A stretch of 64,000 nt of DNA, taken from contig OY744523.1 of the NCBI GenBank assembly GCA_963556195.1, forward strand, positions 71,180,788 through 71,244,787, written 5' to 3'. Both the position numbers and the translations under genes were made by a program. This document shows, one piece after another, positions 25,431-35,966 of this stretch (position 1 is the first letter of the stretch; the number at the start of each line of letters is the position of its first letter). Origin of the DNA: Sepiola atlantica. Its lineage: Eukaryota > Mollusca > Cephalopoda > Sepiida > Sepiolidae. The notes beneath the pieces are model-generated. The model was not told the origin of the DNA, made no database searches, and was given only the letters and a program-made list of their open reading frames with translations.

Positions 25431-25697
25431 AATGCATACCCCTGTAAGAGTAGCTGCGCGTTTACTTATGAAGCAAGGGGTGCGCAACCCTGAACCACCT
25501 TTCTCCTAACTCTGCACGGTTTGATTCCAGTGGCAAAGAGAATCCAGGACGACTTGAACAATGTCGAGATAAGAGGAGAGCACATATAGCACCTGGTATT
25601 CCCAAACGGTCACCCATTTAGTACTGACCAGGCTCAACGTCGCTTAAATTAGATGATCAAACGAAAACAGATGTGTGAACGTGATTTAACTGCATAT
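25431..25697 (-). mobile_element. 5S-rRNA-like retroposon (SINE3-type), minus strand
   Basis: Read on the minus strand, 25697 down to 25585 follows 5S rRNA from end to end. It has an ATCACGTTCACACATC-like 5' part, then TTAAGCGACGTTGAGCCTGG. Next is GTCAGTACTAAATGGGTGAC (box C region), then GGGAATACCAGGTGCTATAT at the 3' end. Beyond the 5S-like head a unique body continues to about 25431. The internal promoter position is kept but many substitutions exist, so it is more likely a 5S-derived SINE or pseudogene than a working 5S gene. No termination T-run directly follows the 5S end. Confidence 0.75.
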
Positions 25698-27119
25698 GTA
25701 TATCTATATGCTACTAAAATGATGTGGTTTTTGGATGTTATCTTTTTAGCTAATTATCTTGTACACTGGAATACGTCATAACAATGTTGAAGACACACAA
25801 AGAATCACAGCATCCATTAAAAGGTTCATGGGCCATCAACAAGAACGTTTGCACATCTGGGGTTCTAGCAAACAATTAAACATCACTGGTTGACATCATT
25901 GTTTTATGGCGTCGCCCATTTAAAATAGAGGTGAGTATAGCCGTTAACAGCGGATGACGTCACATAATAATAACGTCACCTATACAAATATATTTCGTCT
26001 ACTTTCTCGACTACTTGGCGTCGTGTTTATCAATAAAAATATGACTAAATGTTTTTCTCATATCTCCTGCACACTAACTCAGTCTAATAATAAATCTACA
26101 CACATTTATTTTTGTAGATAACGCTTTTATATTCAGGAATGACTGATGTAAGGGATTATGTAACAAGCTTTCGTCGAGTCGTTAGATATAACACATTAGA
26201 AAAAAGTGAGTCTTAAAAAATAGCCCGTAGAAAATGTAAGAATGAAGCGAGAAACTGTAAAAATAGTGTGAAAGAAACTATAATAGGAAACGTAAAGTAC
26301 AAATATATGTAATAATTTCTGCCATTTTTGTTGATTTTGTTGTTAAGAAAGTCAGACTCTTGCATAGAGCTCTTGATATTTTATTAGTTGATCGTATCTA
26401 TTCGTTAACCGACAAGATCTCAGGTGTTTATCACCGACACCAAAATCAGCAAGGTTCAGCAGGGGCATGCGAAGTCGGTGAAGGTTTAAGCCAGAATACA
26501 AACAGAAATAGAACACAAGAAACGTTGACACTCTTATTTAATGTATTTTAGATTCCACGCCTAACACGTCTTCGCTTGCCAAGAGGACAACGGATCCTGA
26601 TACCAGCTTCTCCTGATTTTCAGCAGAGCTCTGTTACTCCTTATTCAGTTTTGTATCAACCCTGTCCGTCTTGAGTAGCCCTGCAATAAACCAGACTTCC
26701 AGACGACATAGCTCTTACACTACCACGTTACCACCTCCCTTATAATAGGGGAAGGGTTGGATTTAAGTGGTATTTTTCTGCCGGTTCATTGTTATTTAAC
26801 TGAGTTAATATTCAGGAGAGCTAGAGTTATGTTCTATATTTTAGGTTATTAGGGCTTCGTAAGATTTTTTCGAGTATCAAGTCCCCGACCAAAAAACATT
26901 ATACTTAAAAGATAAAAGATTGGCATAAACAGCACATACGTTGAAAAGCATATTTCATTTATTCGAATCACCCTCCATGGGAAAACGTATTTAAAATCAT
27001 TAGTTTTCCTCCTTCTCTTTAGATAGCGTCTGTTTATATTAATAGGGCTCCATCTACCATGACAAATAGCCACTCAAGATTAAGAGTTTATGGGATCGCC
27101 ATATAATGATGACCAACAC
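25698..27119. other. AT-rich spacer with small relics
   Basis: Contains the Tc1-motif relic at 26235-26265. A segment at about 26560-26760 has a late phrase (ACCACGTTACCACCTCCC, then GGGGAAGGGTTGG) that echoes 3330-3380, suggesting another unassigned repeat. Otherwise nothing. Confidence 0.45.
26235..26265 (+). repeat. Solo Tc1-type direct-repeat motif
   Basis: AATGAAGCGAGAAACTGTAA plus the following bases match the right inner direct repeat of the 1.1-2.7 kb element with one mismatch over about 23 bp. No other part of that transposon is visible nearby, so it is a relic end or an older deleted copy. Confidence 0.5.
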
Positions 27120-27500
27120 CATGAGAGGATTGGCAACGATGGGTGGAAATGGCAGAATTTTATTAGTATAGAGGATAGTCTGGACACTATTTGTTGTCAT
27201 TGAACTTGAAAAGGATCCTGTTTTAGTCAACAGGGAAGCAGTCTTGAAAAGACACTCTTTTCATGGATCGTCCGTTTGGCTTTACATACATAGCCGAAGA
27301 AAGGAAAGGATTTTGCAGCGGTAATAGTTGACAAGTTCTTGCTGCGAATATTTTACCTTGAGATTTGAGCTCAGTTTAGCACTTACCATGAATATAACAG
27401 TAAAATAGAGAAAGGCTAGCAAGTCTTTTCTGTAGGAAAATATTTGTACGACAGAGAAGAGATCAGTTCGTTCGTCATGTTATAATCCTCTTAGTCATTA
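27120..27500 (-). pseudogene. LINE-B copy 2, degraded, minus strand
   Basis: Plus-strand wording parallels the minus-oriented LINE-B copies at 38.4 and 42.7 kb in the same order. There is a GGATCCTGTTTTAGTCAAC region, CTTTTCATGGATCGTCCGTT, GAAAGGAAAGGATTTTGCAG, a TTGAGCTCAGTTTAGCACTT phrase (the STELxSL block in antisense) and AAATAGAGAAAGGCTAGCAA. No frame remains open. Recognised by comparison within the window, not by protein motifs. Confidence 0.6.
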
Positions 27501-28042
27501 CCTCTTCCTGTGGGGTTCAATGCATGTAGCTTGTTCATAATGATATCATGCTCCCAACCTAGCAAAAGTATGCGACCGGATAATAAATAAGATGTTAAGA
27601 ATCCCAAGGATATATGAAATACGACAGATAAAATTAAACACATTATGTCAAAAAAAACTTATATACTTTAATTAAGTAGACTAAAGAATTTACGACGTAA
27701 TAATGATTCTGTAATCATGTTTAAAAAATTCACACCGAACAATATTTCTTCATAAGCACGTGTTTTACAAAATCTTTATTATTAATATTACATCTGAAAA
27801 AAAGTAGATGAAATTTTTATTTTACTCTTCAGCATATATTCATTATTAATTCAAATTTAGATTATTTCAAGTAGATCGACTTAAGATATTGCCTAGTCTT
27901 AAAGTCGGGTATACTGATAAGCTTTTAATCACAATTAGAGTCATTGTTCAAATGAAGTAAGCATACAAATATTAATTTGTCAAGTAAATGCAAAAGTTAT
28001 AGGACTAGCTTCAATTAAACCATGACTTTGTGAATAATGAAT
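27501..28042. other. AT-rich spacer, nothing recognised
   Basis: No feature could be supported in this stretch. Confidence 0.5.
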
Positions 28043-28690
28043 AAGAGGCCTGTCTAAAAAGTATCCGACATTAGGTCAGGAAAAATATTTCAAATACCTG
28101 ACGGGGTTGGGGCCCTAACTCCCTTCAAAGTACACTCCTTGTGCTTGCATACACTTAGCCCACCGATTAATCCACTGCCGGAAACACCTCTAGAAGTCTT
28201 CTTTTGGAACGGTGTTCATCGCCGCCGTCGCGTTCCGCATTATCTCTTCTCTAGTCTCAAAACGCGAAACCTTTCAGTGGTGTCTTCAATTTTCGAAACA
28301 ACCAGAAGTCGCAAAAAGACATGTCTGGAGAGTAGGGAGGTTGGCGAACGACTGCAATTCCATGTTAGACCAAGAAATGTTGGATCATATGACATGAATG
28401 TGCGGGGGCGTTGTCGTGTTGCAGTTGCCAGTTTTTCAGCGTCCACATGTCTGGTCTTTTGGGCCGAACTGAGTCACGGACACGCCGGAGAACATCTTGA
28501 TAATACTTTTTTATCACTGTTTGCACAATTCCACTGATATCGAAGTAGAGAGTCAGCATCACCTTGATTTACCTTAGCACCTGTCGCGCTTTTTTGGGCT
28601 TTGGAGAATCGGGATGCTCCATTGCGGCGACTGTCTTTTTTGGTTCTAGCTTGTACCCATGTTCTTAATAATTATTTATAAAATTGTTCA
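28043..28690 (-). pseudogene. Mariner transposase, 5'-truncated, minus strand
   Basis: The minus strand keeps the C-terminal half of a mariner (DD34D) transposase. It runs YKLEPKKTVAAMEHPDSPKP at about 28600-28660, WQLQHDNAPAH with the second catalytic Asp at about 28400, then VVRQPPYSPDMSFCDFWLF with the third Asp at about 28320. LKTPLKGFAF follows. The element's end is at about 28043 with a TIR reading GTCTAAAAAGTATCCGAC on the plus strand. The 5' half and its TIR are absent. It is the same family as the complete copy at 40865-42102: the final 600 bp match closely. Stops and shifts make it dead. Confidence 0.88.
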
Positions 28691-28734
28691 TATAGAAAGT
28701 ATTTTTAAAGCATAGAAGACCCTCAATTAAAAAC

Positions 28735-29035
28735 ATGCCAAAGCATGACGTTCGTCTTCTTGTGTTGCCTGAGTTCTTACTTGGCCTCCGAAACTTATGC
28801 CTATATCAATAGAGCATGGCGATATGGATCCACAAGCAGTCGGACAGCACGAAGGTGGTTCCAGGAATTCCATCTTGGAGATAAAATCATTGAAGATGAA
28901 GAAGATAATATTTTCAATGAACAATTGCAAGCACTAGTTGAGTAGAATCCACGTCAAAGTGTCAATGAAATGTCCCAGACACTTGATGTCAGCACTGAGA
29001 CAGGTTCATGTCACTTACACTTGGAAAAATGAAAG
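28735..29035 (+). pseudogene. Mariner transposase N-terminal fragment, plus strand
   Basis: The plus strand reads, after a frame change near 28820, INRAWRYGSTSSRTARRWFQ and EFHLGDKIIEDEEDN. It continues across a TAG at 28943-28945 into NPRQSVNEMSQTLDVSTETG and CHLHLEK. These are the two helix-turn-helix DNA-binding parts of a mariner transposase. It lacks the catalytic domain and belongs to a different lineage from the minus-strand fragment beside it, which keeps only the catalytic half. Non-functional. Confidence 0.75.
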
Positions 29036-29276
29036 ACTTTCATGAATAAATGTATGTTTCTGAAATCGGATATTATTTTTGTAACGACCTAATTATAAAG
29101 AATATATGTTGACGAGTAAAATAATAAATCCATAAAATCTTACTCTGATGTAATTGTTATAATGAAGATTTTCTGAAAGGCGTGTGCATATGAAGAAATA
29201 TTGTTGCCGGTGGATCTTTTGAGCATGATTACAAAATAATAATTATGTCGTAAATTTTGTATTCTACTAAATCAAT

Positions 29277-29278
<2 letters not shown>

Positions 29279-29340
<62 letters not shown>
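29279..29340. repeat. (CA)n-(TA)n microsatellite
   Basis: About 20 bp of AC followed by about 42 bp of TA, ending exactly where the long inverted arm at 29341 begins. Confidence 0.93.
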
Positions 29341-29345
<5 letters not shown>

Positions 29346-29682
29346 GGGAAATGGTAGTTTAATCAGTACCATTGGAGAGCCATGAATATTATAACTGTCC
29401 TGTTTTTAAATCTCCGAAACAGTTACATGGTAAACAGTTGATGATCCCCGTGTTAATATTAGACGCTTAAGGTCTCCTGTTTTTGTTTCACTCTTAGATA
29501 CTTAACCCCCCCCTTTTTATTTTTTTTATTTACTTATTTATGTATTTATTAATTTTCGAACGAATGTTAAGTCTGCAATATCTTGGATTTAGTTAGTTTC
29601 TCTAGGAATTTAAACTGCATTTTACTTTATTTTTATTTTTTTTGTGTAAAATGACTCAAAGCTTCTTTAGACTATATATATA
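29341..29682 (+). repeat. Left arm of the long inverted repeat
   Basis: Contains ACAGTTACATGGTAAACAG, GACGCTTAAGGTCTCCTG, a C-run and a pyrimidine-rich stretch, all mirrored in the right arm. Confidence 0.9.
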
Positions 29683-30419
29683 TTTGTATGTGTTTCTTTT
29701 TCTTGACGCACACACTACGTGTATGTGAAAAAACATCTGGTAAATAGTAAATAATATCTACTCGAGCGAGATCCCGAAGATGGGATGGATCCGTCACCTT
29801 ACTCGATAGAAGGACGATCGATACACGTAGATGGTGACGATTTTCTGCCATTCAACTTCAAGCGAGCCTTTAGTAGACCGCAACACGATTAGCGACTTAC
29901 TGCTACAAGACTCGCCACGGGATTGGATAGGACTTGCTCAGAACAGACAGTCCTGAGCTGTTTACTGTTATCTGCACGAACCAAAAACCGACCAACGATA
30001 ACAGATACAAATAAAGATCTACGAGGCTCTTAGCACATGCCATTTACATTCCAAAATAGTTGCTTGTTTTTTTATTATGTTATTTCTACACAAATCCGTA
30101 CGCAATCCATTCACTCTCTTTTTCTAAATGTTATCTTGTAATTCTATACGAGCATATTTCGCCGCTGTTCTAATTTTATGTGACAAATCCGGAATTTCCT
30201 GAGTGTATTTCGAAGAAAAGCTCGATTGAAACCCAGTTACTTTCAATCAGAAAGTTAATTTGCGATTTGAATTTATTTTTTGTTGTTTGATTCGCTCAGC
30301 TATTCATTTGTTAAATGGGCGAACGCTCTTAATTAACAAATATCGATTTAAAAGGTTACACTTTGTTTTACCTTTCGTAAGGATCGTCTTTCTAAAAAAA
30401 AAAGGTAATTTTAAATGCG
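29683..30419. other. Interior of the inverted-repeat element, left part
   Basis: A less AT-rich stretch (about 29750-30050) contains GATGGGATGGATCCGTCACC and AACAGACAGTCCTGAGCTG. No coding frame or recognised repeat. It may be a SINE body but I cannot show it. Confidence 0.4.
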
Positions 30420-31330
30420 TCGTAAAATCTGTATAAGACGCTTCGTCCGTCTTCCGGTCAAGATGTCACACTTCAGGTTTAAAATACGGTTTTCTGCCCG
30501 TATCCGACATGTTAAATAGACGCATTTTTTTTAGATACGTCTAGTTATCTCTATAAGAGATTTGGTTGTGGCTCCCGAACACGGTCAAAAATATATTTGA
30601 TTATTATCAGTGCCAACACCGACAGTGGGATGTATTTTTAAACCTCTTTTTTTAAAGAGTGCCTACTATTATGCGTTTTCAACCTAGACCGATGATCGGT
30701 TTGACCTTCTCCTAAGCGACTCTGTCTGTCAGACGATCATTCACGCTTAAGTTCGACTTATAATTTTCTTTTCCCTGTTAAGTTTAAGTTTGAAATATTG
30801 TGTGTGTTGTTCTGTCATGCTTAAGTTTAAAAGAACATTTAAGTTAGTCGGTTACGTATAGGCTTGGATAAGCATTTCAGTTGGTCTGTCCGGCTTAATA
30901 TGAAAACGTGTTGTTGATTTTCTATGGTTGTGTTTGAAGTTGTATGGTCGTTGTTCTTTTACGCTAATGTTTGAAATTGTATTTTCATTGGTCTGTCATT
31001 CTTAAGTTAGAAATATCATTTGCATTGATTTACCTAGTTAAAGTTTTAAATCGAATTTGTGTGCGTCTGTCACGCTGAAGTTTATATTACATTTTCGTTG
31101 ATCTGTAACGCTTAAATTTGAAATATCATTTGCTCTGATAAACCAAGGTTGAGGTTTAAGTCGCATTATCTTTGGTCTGACAGGCTCCGGTTTGAAATAC
31201 AATTTACGCCTGTCTGTTCGGCGGAGTTTGAAATGGTATTTTATTTCGTCTGTCTTGCTGAAGTTCGAAATGATATATTTATTGGTCTCTCACGCTGAAG
31301 ATATTAACAGTATTTTCATTGCTAAACGCG
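30420..31330 (+). repeat. Minisatellite M, array 2
   Basis: At least ten copies of a GTCTGTCACGCTTAAGTTTG-type word lie at about 30722, 30811, 30882, 30954, 30991, 31063, 31100, 31172, 31208, 31248 and 31283. Spacing alternates between about 36 and 72 bp, which implies a ~70-bp unit made of two related halves. Before it, TTAAATAGACGCATTTT and CTATAAGAGATTTGG recall the flank of array 1. Confidence 0.8.
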
Positions 31331-31738
31331 CAGATTAAATAGACGTCCCTTAAGAATGGATCGATGTTTTAATAACTTTTCTACCTGCATATTTGCCGTG
31401 TTGTAATCAACGTGAAATCGACTCTTTGTTCTCTATTTTCCTCGCGTTAATTCGGTATCAATCCATTAAATGGATTTTTTTTCAAATGTTTTAATTGTAA
31501 ACATATGAAATTAAACGATATTCTACACCCAATGATCAGCACTTTTATATTCGTTTATATTAATTAAGTGATTATCAAAGATAAAGGTGGGGTGCACTGG
31601 TTCCATCGAATTAAGGAAATGGAAATGAGGAATATTAAGCATGAGAGAAAGTTCAATTAATTGTAATAAACTCCTATGGAATCGTAATATTTGAACAAAA
31701 AAAATATAGCTTCGGCTTTATGTTTAGTGCAAATATGG
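31331..31738. other. Interior of the inverted-repeat element, right part
   Basis: AT-rich; begins with a TTAAATAGACGTCCCTTAAG phrase shared with the flanks of the minisatellite arrays. Nothing else recognised. Confidence 0.45.
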
Positions 31739-31860
31739 CGTAGGGGAAAATAACGCTTGATAACCAGATCGACGGTAGGGTTTTCGAATGTCAGCTTGAA
31801 AATCACACCATATCAAGTCACACTGAGGCATCCTGATACGTAGACACGGCTGTCTGTAGC
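31739..31860 (+). repeat. SINE-like repeat, copy 1
   Basis: It shares with 32019-32140 the ordered words ACCAGATCG, GG(T/A)CAGG-type, AAAATCA(C/T)AC and TATC(A/T)AG, and both end in TA tracts (here 31861-31874). The AGGGTTTTCGAATGTC region looks like a decayed box B. Confidence 0.55.
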
Positions 31861-32018
31861 TATATATATATATGTGGGCTAATGCGTTCAGCTCTTTAGT
31901 AGAACGAATAACGGTGTTCAGCTAGCGTAAATCGCATTAATTTTCTTAATTTTAATATAGTTTACAAGAATCGTAAAATCTAAAAACAGAAACATTATAA
32001 TGTAAACGTCTTTCCTGC

Positions 32019-32138
32019 AGCGCCGAGATGGCTTCAAATGCTTGACTACCAGATCGGTGGTCAGGTTTGGAAGCTTAGCTTAAAAATCATACTATATCTA
32101 GCCACAATCCGTGATACAGCGAAACAGTTGTATTGTGA

Positions 32139-32140
<2 letters not shown>
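32019..32140 (+). repeat. SINE-like repeat, copy 2
   Basis: GCGCCGAGATGGCTTCAAAT near its start resembles the 5' half of a serine-type tRNA with box A, and GGTCAGGTTTGGAAGC a decayed box B. It runs into (TA)n at 32144-32194. Probably a tRNA-derived retroposon. Confidence 0.55.
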
Positions 32141-32185
<45 letters not shown>

Positions 32186-32198
<13 letters not shown>

Positions 32199-32537
32199 AA
32201 AGAAGCTTTGAGTCATTAAAAAAAAATGTAAAATGCAGTTTAAATTCCCAGACAAACTAACTAAATCCAAGATATTGCAGACTTAACATTCGTTGGAAAA
32301 TTAATAAATGAAAAAATATAAAAAAATATAAGTAAAAAAAAAAAAGAAAAAAGAAAAAAAGGGAGGGGGGGTTAATTATCTAAGAGTGAAACAAAATCAG
32401 GAGACCTTAAGCGTCTAATATTAACACGGGGATCCTCAGCTGTTTACCATGTAACTGTTTCGGAGATTTAAAAACAGGACAGTTATAATATTCATGGCTC
32501 ACCAATGGTACTGATTATACGACCATTTCCCCAATAA
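32186..32537 (-). repeat. Right arm of the long inverted repeat
   Basis: Mirror of 29341-29682. The purine run at about 32330-32370 is the complement of the left arm's pyrimidine stretch and is longer. Ends with CCCCAATA at about 32537. Confidence 0.9.
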
Positions 32538-32606
32538 TCAAGTGTCGAAATAATTCAGCTTAAAATATAACTAATATATACATAAATAAATAATAATAAT
32601 GATAAC

Positions 32607-32610
<4 letters not shown>

Positions 32611-32666
<56 letters not shown>
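32611..32666. repeat. (TAA)n microsatellite
   Basis: About 56 bp of TAA repeat within generally A-rich sequence. Confidence 0.93.
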
Positions 32667-32837
32667 TATTACCCATAAGACTACCGTATGATATAGTAAT
32701 TTGCATATCAAATAACATTAATTATAACAATAAAAAAAATATAAAAATAATAATAATACTATTTAAACACTACATCCAAGAACCATTCTGCAATATGGTA
32801 GCTAGCAATAAAATATTATAGGAATTAAAGTTGCATT

Positions 32838-32840
<3 letters not shown>

Positions 32841-32897
<57 letters not shown>
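32841..32897. repeat. (TA)n microsatellite
   Basis: About 57 bp of TA. The following 320 bp (to 33218) holds nothing I recognise. Confidence 0.93.
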
Positions 32898-32902
<5 letters not shown>

Positions 32903-33218
32903 AATCCACTTATGGGTAGAGTTCTCTAGTAGAAGGAAATAATAGTTTGAGCTATTGTACACTGTATTTATTTCAATTTTAATGTACAAAAAATTATCAT
33001 GTATCATTTTTCTCGTAAAAACGCTAGGCTACCATACACAGGTTAGGTGTCAAATCTGAGCTTCAAGCGTTCAACATTTCTTTATTATTTTGACACTAAC
33101 TGAGAAAATTCTCAGTGGAGCCATATAAACGCATTTTTTCTTCACGACTAGCACAGAGAAGTAGTGGCTCAATATTACTTGATACGATGTAATAGCGATT
33201 TGGGATCGAAGAAGTTGT

Positions 33219-33879
33219 TAGGGGTCAGGTCAAACTTTTTATAGGGTCGGGCTAAAAAATGTTTGTTTTTGTTAACTTAAAATATTTCTCAGGGTTGGAG
33301 GAGAGTAAAAAAGCAAATTCGGAGGGTGGGGTTAGAGAGATAGGGGGAGGGCGTCGGGGAAAATGTTAGGGGTCGGGCCAATGAATTTTACATTACATAT
33401 AAAAGTGTATTCTCATGTAAAATTCACAGAGTAAGATGATGAGAGTATTCCTGAATCTATAAACCCACCCCTTAGGGGTCCATTAGGGCATATTTCATCA
33501 GGGGGGGGGGGCTTTACAATTATTGTTCATTATATTTATAGTAATGTGAAATTGCTGGGTCATATTGTAATTTAATTACGTAATACCTCAAGTTCATAAA
33601 ACAATTCATGGTTTATAATGAAATTTATTTGTTAGAAAATAGCTAAGGAAGAACGATAACTCATGTTTAAAAACACAATTTAGTTTTTTAAAACAAGGTT
33701 AGAGAATATGCATAACATATAAAAGTGTATTCTCATGTAAAATTCACAGAGTAAGATGATGAGAGTATTCCCGAATCTATAAACCCACCTCTTAGGGGTC
33801 CATTGGGCGTACTTTATAAGAGGGGGGGACTGTTTTCAGTTATTTTTCATTATATTTAATAGTAATTTGAAAATCCTGA
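33219..33879 (+). repeat. Duplicated block A (satellite edge plus flank)
   Basis: It is nearly identical in order and wording to block B at 35312-35966. It starts inside a satellite-type unit (AACTTAAAATATTTCTCAGG at about 33278) and continues into a ~320-bp sub-unit that is itself repeated: AAAAGTGTATTCTCATGTAA occurs at about 33401 and 33721. Each sub-unit contains CTTAGGGGTCCATT and a G-run. Confidence 0.9.
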
Positions 33880-34140
33880 TAAAAATGCTTAGTCACCGAA
33901 AACATCCCATAATCCCTTGCCGGATGTACCCGGTCTTGCCCTAAATTGTGTCCGGTTGTATCAGGTCATCCCATAACTTCTGTCCAAATAAATCAATAAC
34001 ATCATAGGAAGGCTACGTTAAGAGTGTGTAGTGAAACAAGGGTTGCTCAATCACATCAACACCTGGCCACCGGTAAGAGTGATTTCAGTAGTGCTCAGGA
34101 CGCCTCCTTGATTTTCAAACGAATGTTGGTGCTTCTTAAG
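33880..34140. other. Unique segment between block A and the satellite
   Basis: About 260 bp of less repetitive sequence (words CCGGATGTACCCGGTCTTGCC, AACACCTGGCCACCGG). It has no counterpart beside block B, so it is either an insertion or ancestral sequence lost from the other side. Confidence 0.5.
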
Positions 34141-34164
34141 TATAACGGTCCCTAGAAATATTGG

Positions 34165-35311
34165 TGTTTCGGGTCAAATTTTTTTTTCCTTGAACTTAAA
34201 ATATTTCTCAGGGTTGGGGAAGAGTGAAATAAAAGTTGGGGGCTGGAGAGATAAGGGGGTCGGGGGAAATTTTAGGGGTCAGGCCAAATTTTTTAGGAGT
34301 CAGGCCAAATTTTTTAGGAGTCAGGCCAAATTTTTTCTTTTTTTCTTTTTTTGAACTTAAAATATTTCTCAGGGTCGTGGGAGCGTGAAAAAAAGTTAGG
34401 GGGCGCCTGAAGAGATTCAGGGGTCGGGGATAATTTTAGGGGTCGGACCAAATTTTTTAGGGGTCAGGACAAATTTTTTCTTTTTTTCTTTTTTTGAACT
34501 TAAAATATTTCTAAGGGTTGTGGGAGAGTGAAAAAAAGTTGGGCGGGGGGCTGAAGAGATTAGGGGGTCGGGGAAAATTTTAGGGGTAGGCCAAATTTTT
34601 TAGGGGTCGGGCCAATATTTTTTTTTCTATTTTTAAAATTAAAATATTTCTCAGAGTTGTGGGAGATTAAAAAAAGTTGGGGGGTGGCTGGAGAGATTAG
34701 GGGGTCGTGGAAAATTTTAGGGGTCGGGCCAAATTTTTTAGGGGTCAGGCCCAATTTTTTCTTTTTTTCTTTTTTGGACTTAAAATATTTTTCAGGGTTG
34801 TGGGAGAGTGAAAAAAAATTTGGGGTGGGGGGCTGGAGAGATGTAGGGGTCGGGGAAAATTTTAGGTGTCGGGCCAAATTTTTTAGGGGTCGGTCCAATT
34901 TTTTTAAATTTTTTTTTTTAACTTAAAATATTTCTCAGGGTTGTGGGAGAGTGGAAAAAAAGTTGGGGGTGGCTGGAGAGATTAGGGGGTTAGGGAAAAT
35001 GTTAGGGGTCAGGCCAAAATTTTTAGGGGTCGGGCCAAATTTTTTTTTTTTTTTTAACTTAAAATATTTCTCAGGGTTGTGGGAGAGTGAAAAACAAGTT
35101 GGGGGGATGGGTAGATTGAGAGGTCGAGGAAAATTTATTAGGTCAGGCCAAATTTTTTCTTTTTCTTTGAACTTAAAATATTTCTCAGAGTTGGGGGAGA
35201 GTGAAGAACATGTTGGGGGGGTGGAGAGATTGAGGGGTCGGGGAATATTTTCGGGGGGAGTAAAGAAAAGTTGGGGTAGGGCTGGAGAGATTGGGGGGTC
35301 GGGGAAGTTTT
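34165..35311 (+). repeat. Satellite array, ~140-bp period
   Basis: AACTTAAAATATTTCTCAGG recurs at about 34193, 34352, 34497, 34637, 34775, 34920, 35057 and 35169. Spacings are 110-160 bp, mostly 137-145. Each unit continues with GTTGTGGGAGAGTG, a GGGGGCTGGAGAGATT phrase, GGGGTCGGGGAAAATTTTAG and GGGTC(A/G)GGCCAAATTTTTT. One strand is strongly G- and T-rich. The Pro/Lys/Phe-rich frames across it are artefacts of the repeat. Confidence 0.92.
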
Positions 35312-35966
35312 TAGGGGTCAGGCAAAACTTTTTTGGGGGTCGGATCAAATTTTTTTTTTTGTTAACTTAAAATATTTCTCAGGGTTGGAGGAGAGTAAAA
35401 AATATTCGGAGGGTGGGGTTAGAGAGATGCCGGGAGGGCGTCGGGGAAAATGTTAGGGGTCGGGCCAATGAATTTTACATAACATATATAAGTGTATTCT
35501 CATGTAAAATTCACAGAGTAAGATGATGAGAGTATTCCTGAATCTATAACCCACAGATTATGGGTCCATTAGGGCATATTTCATAAGGGGGGGCTTTTCA
35601 GTTATTGTTCATTATATTTTATAGTAATGTGAAATTGCTGGGTCATATTGTAATTTAATTACGTAATACCTCAAGTTCATAAAACAATTCATGGTTTATA
35701 ATGAAATTTATTTGTTAGAAGATTGCTAAGGAATAACGATAACTCATGTTTAAAACACACAATTTAGTTTTTTAAAACAAGGTTAGAGAATATACATAAC
35801 ATATAAAAGTGTATTCTCATGTAAAATTAACAGAGTAAGATGATGAGATTATTCCCGAATCTATAAACCCACCTCTTAGGGGTCCATTGGGGCGTATTTC
35901 ATCATGGGGGTGGGCACTGTTTTCAGTTATTTTTCATTATATTTAATAGTAATTTGAAAATCCTGA
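35312..35966 (+). repeat. Duplicated block B (satellite edge plus flank)
   Basis: Matches block A with a few per cent differences and keeps the same internal ~320-bp dimer (AAAGTGTATTCTCATGTAA-type at about 35489 and AAAAGTGTATTCTCATGTAA at about 35806). After its end a further TCATATTTTTATTTAATTAC phrase starts a third, partial sub-unit. Confidence 0.9.

Larger units (their letters stand above)
29341..32537. mobile_element. 3.2-kb element with ~340-bp inverted arms
   Basis: The left arm (29341-29682) and right arm (32186-32537) are reverse complements over their whole length with only a few substitutions and length changes in homopolymer runs. They begin TATTGGGGAAATGGT and, at the inner end, both run into AGACTATATATA. 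Between them lie about 2.5 kb with no transposase frame but with the minisatellite at 30420-31330 and two SINE-like copies at 31.7 and 32.0 kb. This may be a non-autonomous foldback-type DNA element, or an ordinary repeat present in opposite orientation on both sides. Terminal duplications are hidden by TA-rich flanks on the left. Confidence 0.7.

Noticed and set aside
28139..28537. 132-codon plus-strand frame
   Set aside because: Shadow of the minus-strand mariner catalytic half.
34560..35370. Four open frames of 89-139 codons rich in Pro, Lys, Phe and Gly on both strands
   Set aside because: They run through the ~140-bp satellite; opposite strands are open at once and the repeat period varies out of frame.
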